A stretch of 64,000 nt of DNA. Source: Buddleja alternifolia (taxonomy: Eukaryota; Streptophyta; Magnoliopsida; Lamiales; Scrophulariaceae). Positions 9,139 to 19,859 of this stretch are shown one piece after another. Every line of letters starts with the position of its first letter. Positions within the stretch are counted from its first letter, which is position 1. The position numbers and the translations under genes are program-made. The stretch spans positions 12,157,134 to 12,221,133 of the forward strand of contig CM033401.1 of the NCBI GenBank assembly GCA_019426215.1. Reading direction: 5' to 3'. The notes beneath the pieces were generated by a model. It ran no database searches. It worked only from the letters and a program-made list of their open reading frames with translations, and was not told where the DNA came from.

Positions 9139-12034
9139 ATGGCCATCCTAATTCCATCCCCTTCTTCAACCCCATTCCTCAGCCCTAAACACACCTCCTA
9201 CGGCGGCGGCGGCGGTGGTTTTCCTCTCTTCCCCGGCCGCCACCCTGATTTTCGCTCTTTCAGTCTCAATTGCCAACTGTCCGACCACCAAACGGTGGCA
9301 ATTCCATGGAGGACGAGTAGAATTGATAGGTCGTTGTTGAGTGTGTCGGAGACGCGCTCCGAATCGGAGCTTTGGGCGGCAGCGTGTCTCCGCGTTCGTA
9401 CTTTCTACGACTTCAATCAACAGACGTTTGGCATCGAAGTGAGTTATTATGCTATATATAAATCTTTTTACTCATTTTTAGTAATTTTCAAGTCAACGAC
9501 GAAAACTGGATTTTGATTGTTTGTTATTCAGCTCATGTCAATTTGGTGTATGCAGCTAGAATATGAGTGTATGAATTGTGATTGATTGTTTGCTATCAAT
9601 GGTAATATATATTACAATTACTGTAAAGATTTGATTGCGTTAGGATTCCGATTATGTAATCGAGTACGCGGAAGAACTTGGCTAATCTCTGCCTAAGCAA
9701 AGCACACGAAAACTATACTGAAAACATGAAGGTAATTTTGCTTTCAGAAAAGGGGGTTAGATGAGGAGTGAGACAATTTGAAGTTGTCATCAAGATTATT
9801 AGAACTAGATTGGCTAAAATGTTCGATGCTGTGTTTTTCAATGTTCGCCCGGGGGGACATTGTTAGTCGTATGTGAAATTATAATGAACCCGTGCTCATC
9901 AAATTCTTTTAAACTCAATGTATGTGATTGCTCGTTTATGTGCTGGCATAAAGCCACCATTATGGCAATAGAAGTCTTTGTTTGCAGCGCGTTTATGTAT
10001 TATGGCGATAGCCAACTAACTTTTTTATATGATACTAGAAATTTTTTTAAAAAATACATAGGTTTAACTTTATCCTCTTTGTGCGCTGATGTACTCATCA
10101 CGTGTTGGTCAGAAGCGGTTAGAACTTCTATTTTTGCTCGGAACTTCCTCTAAGATTTGCATTTCAATGATGACATTGCTTAATTCTTATTCTTGTTCAC
10201 TTGGAATTTGCAAATCATTTCCATGAGTGTGGGAAAAACATCTCACATTCTTAAATTTTTCATTATAAAGCTGATGTTATTTCCTACTTGTCAAGTTCTA
10301 TTAGGATCATAAGAGGTACTTGGCTGAACGCGAATTTGAAGCGCTAAAAGAACGTGTAGCAGGAAAAAGAAAGGGCTTTAGAAGGGTTTCTTGCATCAAT
10401 GCTACACTGCCAGCATCATTAGTGTGCAGTATTTCTGATGATCTGTGCTCTTCTTGCAAAGTAAGCAGCTTTTCTTTTTCTTAGTTGTAATGGTAATTAT
10501 GGTTCTGCCAATTTTTGCAACATGTATAGAATTCTTACAAGGCAGATGAACCTGAGTGTTGCTAATTGTTACTAACGAATGTTTAGTATAATTTGAATAG
10601 GAGTATTTCATGTTTGTTCATATTGTATGGACTACTTAAAAAGAACCTTGTACCCCATAACTTTGGCATGAATCATAAGTAGTTGAACCACTTGGAAAAA
10701 CAAATAAATAAGAACATATCACAACCATGTAATAAGTTAAACTGTTATCTTGAGCGATCCTCTTTTGAAATCTGATTCAGGTTTGTTTGACAAAGCATTG
10801 ATATTTGAATTAGTATAAATATGCATGAAAACGTTTATGAATGAATTTTCATGTGCATCTTGTTACCTGGCTCTACATTCATCCAGTCACACACACCTCT
10901 CTCGCAGATATGACTATCGCTGGTTTTATTATCATCTAATGACCCATACTGACTTTTCACTATCGTTCATTGTAGTTCTCACAAGATGGAGAAGATCGAG
11001 TTGTTGTTGGCACACTGGATCTAAATCAGTGCAGCAGTCTTCCGGATGAAATATCAGGAATGAAGCCTATGGTAGTGTCCATTATGCACCACTCCTTGAC
11101 ATTCCATCTTTTTTTTTTATTATTATTCTTGTTTCTTTTATTGGGTAGTAATTATAAAGATCTATTGTCAATCAGGAGTGTTGTTTTCAAAAATATTCAT
11201 AAATACTTCCCATACTAAAGTTGAATAAAATCTCAAACAGACTTGCAACTTTGACATGGAATAATAGATGATGGCCCAATTTTCTTGATTTTGACTATGC
11301 TTCTGTGTTCTTTGACTAATTTCTGTAAGGCAGAGGGTCCTCTGTAAGGTCTTTACTTATCTTAGTATTCCATTATAACAGGGGATTGGAGCTGATTTTG
11401 CAAGGGCATATATTAGCAATGTATGTGTGGCCGCAGAATTGCATCGAAATGGTTTGGGCTATGAACTCATTGCAAAGTCAAAAATGGTTGCTGAAGACTG
11501 GGGTAAGTGCCTCTCAGATGGTATATAACTACTCATGCAAGTAGTACTTGCGCATCTCTCGTATATAATCATCATATCTGTTTGAGATTAATATGAAAAG
11601 AAAAATATGAAAAGGGCAGACTAAAATCTGAGATGTGCTGGGTAAAGAATAACCTGTGCTTGATTTAAGCATCAACTATACCCACTATACAGCGTTCATA
11701 TTTCTTAATATTAAAATAGGAATAGACTTTTATTTACGACAAAAATGCACTGCTGCCAGTGTTTATATATTAGTCGATAACAAACTTTCTCGTCACCTTT
11801 GCTATGTATTGGTTATTAGCAACTGAAGTAAGTTGAGTTTATTTATTTACGATTTTTTCAGGAATAAGTGATTTGTATGTTCATGTGGCGGTGGATAACG
11901 AGGCAGCCAAGAACCTGTACATGAAAAGTGGTTTCACTTTGGAGAGCGATGAACCTGCATGGCAAGCCAGGTTTCTGGACCGGCCTCGAAGGCTACTTCT
12001 GTGGGCAGCTCTTCCTATTACATACGAATTATAA
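9139..12034 (+). CDS. GCN5-related N-acetyltransferase, plastid type
   Basis: Transfers acetyl groups from acetyl-CoA to protein N-termini or lysines; plant relatives (Arabidopsis GNAT6/GNAT7 type, from family knowledge) are plastid enzymes. Exons 9139-9438, 10305-10460, 10976-11071, 11382-11502 and 11862-12034 join in frame with GT-AG introns into 281 aa. The first ~70 residues are Ser/Pro/Gly-rich with few acids, like a transit peptide. The GNAT core is near residues 140-270: ISNVCVAAELHRNGLG (the acetyl-CoA loop), then DLYVHVAVDNEAAKNLYMKSG (trimmed here: VAVDNEAAKNLY, KSGF). The C-terminus PRRLLLWAALPI is typical of this subgroup. The usual Q/R-x-x-G-x-G/A loop reads HRNGLG, with His at the Q/R position. 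The ATG at 9139 is the only in-frame start before the core in exon 1. Substrate cannot be told from sequence. Confidence 0.9.
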
Positions 12035-13298
12035 TGTCTTTCATGTATACTCAATTCTTTTAGCTTTGTTATGTTTGTAAATTTACTTTTACGTGTATCT
12101 TTAAATCAAGGGAATATCACTTATGTTACTCATTGAACGATTGGGTCATATTTCTAATGATCCTCGTTACAGCTTTAATGAAATGGAAATATCACAACTT
12201 CTGATAATTTTCATAAAATATATCATTCGAAATTTTATGGAATTTCTAGGATCAAAATCGTTATTAGCTGTATCACATTAACATTTTATACTCGATAATT
12301 GTGGATTCAAATAAAGAAAAAGAATATCTAAAATTATTTTTCACATGTTATAATTAAAAATAAATGTTTAAATCAATTATAAAAAAATTTAATAGTACCT
12401 TTAAATTTCGAAACTTTTTGGATTTCGATGAAAATTTCGAGTTTCGACCTAAATTTTGGTGGATATTATGCAAAATAATTTAATTTAATTTTTAAATTTT
12501 GAAAAATTCCGGGAGATTTCAACCCCGATTGGATGGCATGCTTCCTATTTTTCAATTTTTCATAGATTTTTTTAATCAAAAATACATTTGTTTGGCATCT
12601 CCTAAAAATATCCCAAAAAAATTTTGCACACAATTTCCCTAAAATGAATTTCAAATTTTTTTGAAAAATGGACTTCCCTCGAATTTTTCAAAAAAAATCA
12701 GAATTTTTACTATTTATGATTAGACAATTTACCTAATAATTAAAAGTACTTTATACGCTAATATCTTAGTATAATTATCAAAATAATCACATATCATTGT
12801 ATGAAATGACATAAGCTACGAAATAAGATCCATTTTACATAGTTTTGGATGCTTTAATTGATGAGTTTAACTTGAATATGTCTAATTTTTTTATAAAAAT
12901 AAAATTTATCCATACCAATTTCTCACAAAAAAATATTTTTTCTTACAAAATAAACATATCACATCACACTTAATCATTATACCTTTCGTCTACCAAAAAA
13001 AAAAAAAAACTTACTACACTTTTTTCTATAAAAAAAATTCATCCAAACATAATTCATTCATCATATCTCTATTTTCTTAAAAAAAAAATTTCTACTTTAT
13101 GGAAAATGAGAAATGAAAAATATTATCGGATTTCGAATGAAATTTTGCCGGATATTGTGCAAAATTTGATGGAGAGTGAAATTTCGCATTGGACCCGACA
13201 AAAAAAACGGCGGATACCCGAAACAAAAAAAAGGCCTAATTCATTTCATTCTAATCGGAGATTTCGATCCGCCGCCCATTTCCGCCACCACCGGAAAA
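12035..13298. other. Intergenic spacer
   Basis: AT-rich sequence between two same-strand genes. It should contain the 3' untranslated region of the acetyltransferase gene and the promoter of the mannosyltransferase gene. I see no other gene, no clear MITE ends and no distinctive TATA element. Confidence 0.6.
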
Positions 13299-16200
13299 AT
13301 GAGGCGAAGGAAGAACCCTCCGACGACATCCTCTCCGGCCGATTACGATGGCGAAAAGAAATTCACCTCCAAAAACAACAACTCTTCCCCGCCGCTAACC
13401 AAAATCTTTATGCTCTGTTTGGTTACGCGGATAATCAATTCGTTACTTGTGCAAACATATTTCAACCCGGATGAACACTGGCAAGCACTTGAAGTCGCCC
13501 ACCGCATTACATTCGGGTCTGTCTGCAATAATTCGATCAAAGTTTAATTTTTAATTTTATTATTTCCTTCTTATTTGATTTCTCTGATTTTGTGTTTTTT
13601 TTTTTTTTTGTTAAAAATGTCAGGTATGGACATTTGACGTGGGAATGGAAAAAGGGTATAAGGAGTTACTTGCATCCGGTTCTGTTTGCTGCTCTTTACA
13701 AAGTTTTGGCCTTTTTCCGCCTTGATACTCCTTGGTTCATGGTAATTATGATTCCTTTTTGTAAATCAGGGACGGAGCCAGAATTTGAGGTTTCGGGGGG
13801 CAATACAAGAAAAAAGGGGTACACCTTGATATTTTTAGACTTCGGGGAGGCGAAATTTCGAATATAAAAAAAACGTAGAGGGCAAGAATTTTTGTTCTCA
13901 AAGTTGAGAGGGGGCGGGTACCCCCACCGGCTCCGTCCCTGGTTAGAATCCATTTTTCTTGTCTTTATTTAATAATGCCGATGAATGTTTAATGTTCATA
14001 CATTATCTATGTAGTATCTGAATATACCATTTGGCAAAATTTGAATATGAGTCGTTCTTCTGTGCATTTCGGAAGGTTATTCTTAAATTATCTGGAGAAC
14101 TTGTTTGGGTTTTATGTTGCTAAAGCTTCAATTGAAAAAATTATGTGATCTTTGCTGTGCTACGTTTTACTATTTTCGGCTTAGAATGTGTCCTAAGTGT
14201 TTTCGTTTTCCACAGACAAGGGCTCCGCGAATGCTGCAGTCTGTATTTGCTGCTGTTGGTGATCTCTACTTGTTCAAATTCTCTCGAGTCTTGTTTGGTG
14301 ACATGGTCGCCAAATGGACAGTATCCTTGTATTTCGACAATTCACCTTCTCTTTTTTCTTTCTTTTCCTACTTTATTATACCTTGCTGTCTTTTGATTTT
14401 CCTGTTAACATGTTTCATGTGGTTCATGCCACTTTCTTTTTGTTGGGTTAGTGAGTTCATATATTCTTAGGTTGCGTTTGGATTGAACGATTTTGAAGTT
14501 AAGGATTTCAAATCCACAGCACAAATTCATTGAGCCTGTTGGGATAAGTTGATCTTACAATGTATTTTAACCTCTAGCTCACATATTAAATTATATTTAA
14601 TTTTGGTGGATTTCAAACTTACCAGATTGGAGGCATTTTGAATCTTTCCCCCAAAATCCTTCCATCCAAACGCAAGTTTAGTGTATTCCTTAGTGGTAAT
14701 ATAGTACTTAACTTTGCAATAGCTATTTGCAGAGCTGACAAACTGGTTCATGTTTTTCTGCATTACTCGCACTCTTTCCAACAGTTTAGAGACTGTTCTT
14801 ACAATTGTGAGTTTGTACTACTGGCCCTGCATGAGAGTATCTTCAAGTACAGTTACCTCTGGTTCAAGAAGATACGCCTTGGCTGTTGCAGCACTTGCAT
14901 GCGCCATTCGCCCCACAAGTGCTATCACGTGGATATATGTTGGCCTTCTTGAGCTTTTCTTGTCAAGTGATATGCTAAAGTTTGTTGCTCTTGAGGTCGT
15001 TTCTATTGGGTTAGTATTTTGACAACCTTTTTAGTTTGCTTTTTCTGTTGCTTGTTCTTGTGAGCTGTTTTAATTTTTTTACATGCCTATACTTTTATTT
15101 GCCTTACTGTAGTATCAGTGCGCTGATTATATCTTCCAGTTTTGCATGAAAAGAGGCTAGCTTAATGAGTTCCACAAAAGAATTTGGATTATAACTAATT
15201 TTCTAATTCCACAATTTTTCATGGGCGTTATCCTCAGATCTCTTTGGGAACCAAAGTTACCTCGAAAACTTATAATAATTGCTATGATCTTCGAAATGCT
15301 CTTACATTGCAGATATTTACAACTGTTTCAATGAAGGTAGTTTTGGCAAAAAAATATATTAAAAAACATTTTGTTAGGGAAAGTGGATATTAGTTTAAAA
15401 TCTGCTCTAGAGAATGAAGGCTTATCACTGAAATATCTTATTGATATCCAACTGTAACAATAAACAGATTCTTCTTTCCTTCATTCTAGTCTTTTCACTT
15501 AAGAGCGGATAAGGACCAGTTAGACAAATGATATTTTTCTAGGACTACTTCTGTAACCTAGTTCAAATTAATGTCGATCTTCGTATTTGTCTTTTTATTA
15601 ATTTTAGTTGATTACCATGTAAATGCCTGCTTGTGTTGTACTTCATGCTTGGGTGAAAAAAAATATAATACCAAATATACTTATTTTGCACTCTTAATGT
15701 ATGTATCAGGGGGCTCGTGCTTGGTCTTACGTTTTTATTGGATCATCAAATATATGGGTCGTGGGTTAATGTTCCTCTGAATTTTCTAAAGTTCAATTTC
15801 CTTTCTTCTGGTGGAGACTATTATGGAACTCATCCATGGCACTGGTATCTGACACAAGGATTTACTGTCATGATATTTACATATCTGCCATTTTCATTAG
15901 CTGGTGTTATAATTTCTAAACAATGGAAGGTTTCTGGATTGATTGCATGGGTTTTGGGAGCTTATAGTCTTCTTGGTCACAAAGAATTCAGGTGCCTTTT
16001 TAAAAATTACATTAGTGCTCTGGTGATTTAGAGCACCATTAGTTGTTCAACCATTAATGCTTCTCATTATCTTCAGACTTGAAATATCAGGTTTGTACTT
16101 CCTGTGCTTCCAATGGCGTTGATGTTCAGTGGGTATTCATTAGCTACCCTAGGGCAATGTGAGATGCCGAAGAGGAAAGCTAAAGAAAATTCGAGCTCTC

Positions 16201-17788
16201 ATAGAAATCACTCCAAGAAGCTGCAATTGGCAGTCTTTTTCCTGTTAGTTACTAATCTCCCAATGGCATTGTATATGAGTATGGTTCATCAGGTATATTG
16301 ATGTTGTTCTCTGCTAGTTTCTTTTAGCATAAATGCCTCAATTTGTATAATTCTATCATTTCCTGAAGAGATAGATCATTTTTTGTAAATCTCAAAGTAC
16401 TGCCCATCTAAGAGGATTTTTGATGAGTTGAAACTTAAAGACAGAAGACCACAGATTGAATTATTCTGAATTGATTATAATCGCAACTGACTTTTCAGCT
16501 TTGGACACTAATATCAACCATTCAGTGGATCAATGTTTGAATTAAAGGGCTGTTTCATTTTGCTATGAAACGGGTTACAGCATAATAATATGTAAAATGT
16601 AGTCCCTCTGTCCCACAAAGATGTCTGGGTTTCTACACCCATTTGTCCCAATTTTTTGTCCTATACGAAACATATAGTATTTCTTTTCATTCAACTGCTG
16701 ATTATACATCTTTTTATGTTTAATGAGACTGAAAATAGAAATTGTTTTTGATCGTATTACGGAGAGAAGCCAATTAAGTAGTAACGACAATTCTTTATTC
16801 ACTTATCAAGACATAACTTAACTGAAAGTTCTTCATTATAGAGATCAGTTCAATTTTTTGTGGGATTTATATTTTCAATGGATAAAGTGTTATATTTTCA
16901 ATAGATAAAGTGTGATCTGGAATAAAGTGATCAAAATTTAACTTCCCTTATTTCATAGAAAAAGTCAAACTCATCTTTCTTTGTAGGACGGAGGGAATAT
17001 TATTTGTGATGCGTATTTGTGTATCTATTTTTTCTGCTATCTGTGTACGTCTGTTGTGTATTGTTCACTGTTTATACATATCTTTTTCATCTAAAATGTA
17101 TGTACAGGTAGCTAAAACAGTTGTACGTATGTTTCCTTCTCGTGATTTTTCTTTTTCTTTTTAAACGCTTCTTTACTTCACAGAGAGGAACAGAGGATGT
17201 CATGAACTATCTCTCCAAGGAGGCCAGTGAGAATAAAGTGAAAAATATCCTCTTCCTCACACCTTGCCATGCTACACCGTACTACTCAACACTACATCAT
17301 GATCTTCCCATGCGTTTCTTGGATTGCACGCCAAGGTGACTATATAGAATTTATACATATTAGAGATCTCTAGATATCATTGTGTTTATGCATAGCATAT
17401 GACTGCTGTATTCTTTGAAATTTTATATAAACAGCGAAGAGAAAGGAATCCTGGACGAGTCTGACAAATTTTTAGCGGACCCCATTGGTTTTGCAGCAGC
17501 ATTAGCAAGAAATTGGTCTCTACCTAGCCACATTGTTCTATTTGATTCACAAGAAAGGCTATTGAAGGAGTTCCTAATCTCAAACCATTTCCAAGAGGTT
17601 CATTTTTTACTCAATTTTATTCTCTATAACATGTTTGTGGTAGTTGTGAATGGAGTTTAGATTGGATGTTTCAACTTTGATGAGATTGAATTTGTTATCG
17701 GCAGATAAAAAGGTTCTTTCATGCTCACTTCAAGGTGGATCGAGAGCTGCAGGCATCGATTCTTGTGTATGCTTTCCAGGGCATCTGA
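13299..17788 (+). CDS. APTG1: GPI mannosyltransferase 3 (PIG-B/Gpi10; Arabidopsis APTG1 type)
   Basis: Adds the third mannose to the glycosylphosphatidylinositol anchor precursor in the ER lumen; a GT22-family multi-pass membrane enzyme. Exons: 13299-13516, 13624-13741, 14216-14320, 14723-15009, 15710-15991, 16091-16292, 17184-17335, 17435-17597 and 17705-17788, all GT-AG, total 536 aa, close to the usual ~550. Key motifs: FNPDEHWQ in the first luminal loop (the conserved D-E pair), GTHPWHWYLTQG, and HKEFRFVLPVLP (the GT22 HKE-R-F motif, split across exons 5 and 6), then VHQRGT. Exon 4 must begin at 14723 (LFAELTNWF); the later AG would break the frame. An in-frame ATG at 13176 would add 41 residues, but I prefer 13299 because the added part is unlike the family. 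Introns 2, 3 and 6 each hold a MITE. Confidence 0.93.
13767..13941. mobile_element. Small MITE in mannosyltransferase intron 2
   Basis: A 175-bp block with inverted ends: 'cagggacggagcc' at 13767 and its exact reverse complement 'ggctccgtccctg' ending at 13941. The interior has G-run and C-run stretches facing each other. No clean target duplication could be read. No ORF of its own. Confidence 0.75.
14472..14675. mobile_element. MITE in mannosyltransferase intron 3
   Basis: Inverted ends: 'ttgcgtttggattgaa' at the left, and the right end in reverse is 'ttgcgtttggatggaa'. Length about 204 bp. Superfamily uncertain; the motif 'gcgtttggat' is frequent at plant MITE ends. Confidence 0.65.
16600..16999. 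mobile_element. Stowaway-like MITE in mannosyltransferase intron 6
   Basis: Left end 'tagtccctctgtcccacaaa'; right end in reverse 'tattccctccgtcctacaaa'. The CCCTCYGTCCC core and the TA dinucleotide at both borders are those of Stowaway (Tc1/mariner) elements. Length about 400 bp. It lies wholly within the intron between exons 6 and 7. Confidence 0.8.
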
Positions 17789-18072
17789 TTTTCAATCTGA
17801 CGAAGATATAGTTTCTCTGAACGTCGTGCTGTTTTGTAGCGAATTGATCCCCAAACTTGGTGGGGTGCTTTGAAATTTCTGACTTTCTTTTTTATAGTCA
17901 ACCGCTTAGGTAGAAATGTTTCCTCGGGATTTTTGAGCTGGATAATCTTTAGTTTTTGCAGAACATGCTATCATCGGATGAGTGATACTTGGTCTGATAG
18001 TTATTCTTATATGATATAATTTTTGTTTCTATTTACGCTGTTATTTAGTTTGTGCCATCCGCATTTTTTTTT
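17789..18072. other. 3' untranslated region of the mannosyltransferase gene (presumed)
   Basis: Non-coding sequence directly after the TGA at 17786-17788, T-rich, ending at the long inverted-repeat element. No specific polyadenylation site is claimed. Confidence 0.4.
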
Positions 18073-18674
18073 GGGAAAATTACACCTACTCCCACTGTAA
18101 TAATAGGTAATTACACAAACTATCCCTCTTATAATTGAAATTACAAATACCTAACCCACTATAACTGAAAATTACATTTACCCCCCTGGAAACTCTCGGT
18201 CAATGGTCAAACAATAGTAAGTGACATTTTTGCCCTTCACTTAAATTATGAAAAAATAATAAAAAAGTTGGAATAATATTTTTGTTACGACCGTACCCCC
18301 TCTTATAATGTGTTAGTACCAAAACCCCCCTTTTACTTTTGAAATTACCAACACCCCCCTACAGGGGGCTAATTATAAGGTTTTCAGGGGTTAATTGTAA
18401 TAATTTTTAATACATAGGGGGGTGATTGTAAGAAGTGCATTATAACAGGGGAGGTTTGTGTAATTTCAAAAATAAGAGGGGGTTGTAATTTTTTCGAAAT
18501 GACATTTGGACACGGGCATTTTTGGAAATTCACATGATGATGTCATCAAAAAACTGATCTCGGGGGTAAATGTAATTTTCAATTATAGTGGGTTAGATAT
18601 TTGTAATTTAAATTATAAGAGGGGTAGTTTGTGTAATTACCTATTATAGTAGTGGGTGTTGGTGTAATTTTCCC
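18073..18674. mobile_element. Element with long terminal inverted repeats (foldback-type MITE)
   Basis: The first ~110 bases, starting 'gggaaaattacacctactcc', are the approximate reverse complement of the last ~110, ending 'ggtgtaattttccc'. Matching internal blocks include 'aggtaattacacaaact' against 'agtttgtgtaattacct'. The interior repeats G-run/C-run motifs. The element is about 602 bp, without an ORF. Related relics seem to lie at 18905-18940, 21701-21836, 50683-51076 and 51405-51475, all ending like 'gtgcatgtaatta'. Confidence 0.8.
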
Positions 18675-19066
18675 TTTTTTTCTTTTTGCTGAGTTTCCTT
18701 ATTCCTGATGAGTTTTATGTTATCTCCAGCTATTTTGTAGTTTAGTTACAAAAAGTTAGAAATATTGTCCTTGTATACTGTTCAATAATTTTTGTCTCTT
18801 TTTGAAATTGATCATGAAAGACTGATAACTGTGAAAACTAATATTTTTTTTATCAGATTTCTGTATTTTTATGTTTACTTTATCAGTTTTCTATAATTAG
18901 CACTAAAGTGAGGGGGTGTGCATGTAATTCACCCTTTATGATTGTGTATGTATATATGTGTAGATATATGGTACATATGCATGTATATGATATGATATAT
19001 TCTTATTTGGTTTAAGATAAGGTGGTGGTGTACTATGAATAATATGCCATAACTCATAAGATACAG

Positions 19067-19128
19067 TGGCAGCGGATTACTAGTTCTGTACAGACTGGAT
19101 GCCGCACATCATGACCTTCACTTGCCAG
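19067..19128 (+). other. Orphan exon-like segment
   Basis: Sixty-two bases between an acceptor-like 'gatacag' and a near-perfect donor 'ccag/gtaagt', more GC-rich than the surroundings. One frame is open. It does not join in an obvious way to either neighbour. It could be a non-coding exon, a relic, or chance. Confidence 0.25.
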
Positions 19129-19524
19129 GTAAGTGTCTCTTCATTTAGTTAAAACTAAAATCCAGAGCTTTTCCAGATGAGAAAATATATGTATAAAACT
19201 CGAGGTGTTAACTGAAACTTACTGCCTGGTTTTGCTTGCTTGAACAGTGTCAGGAATTCCAAAATTTCTCGATATTATCTGTTTTTGAGCAGTAGTTTAT
19301 AATCTACCGAGAACTGCTTGCATGATCTTCAATACACTTAATCTTGATTACCCATTTATCCATGTGAAGTGCTTAATTTCATGAAAATTCATTTATACTC
19401 AATTCTTAAGGATAAAATATCCAATGGACAAGGTGAATTCCAACTATGGTAATTAACATATTAGGTTTGAATTGACATCCATCTTAGGAGCATGGACATA
19501 GTGTTGGGTAGCGTGTTATACTAA

Positions 19525-19663
19525 TGCTTTGTTTGGACATTGGATTTTGGTGAGGAAAATGAAAGGATAATGGAGCAGATAAAAAACTGAAGCAAAAAGT
19601 AATATGTGTATTAAAACTTTCCCGTTGGTTTTCCCTCACTGAATCCAATGACCAAACGAAGGG
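19525..19663. mobile_element. Short Tourist-like MITE
   Basis: A 139-bp element with inverted ends ('gctttgtttggacattggat' against reverse 'cttcgtttggtcattggat') and TAA on both sides (19522-19524 and 19664-19666), the target duplication expected of PIF/Harbinger relatives. Confidence 0.75.
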
Positions 19664-19859
19664 TAACTCTTGCCGGCAAACAAAAGTAGCATAACTGATT
19701 AATATCTTATTCATAATATTTTTGAAGTTCATATTTTATGATACAAATCATTTAAGATGCAACTTATCAACGAATTAAATGCATTTGAAAGGGATAGAAC
19801 GGCATAGGACTTTTGGGCATAAACAATGATGCCGCAATAGATAAAATCCTAAAGGGACT

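Noticed and set aside
13592..13953. Open frames on both strands across mannosyltransferase exon 2 and intron 2
   Set aside because: The plus frame is exon 2 running into the intron; the rest translates the MITE at 13767-13941.
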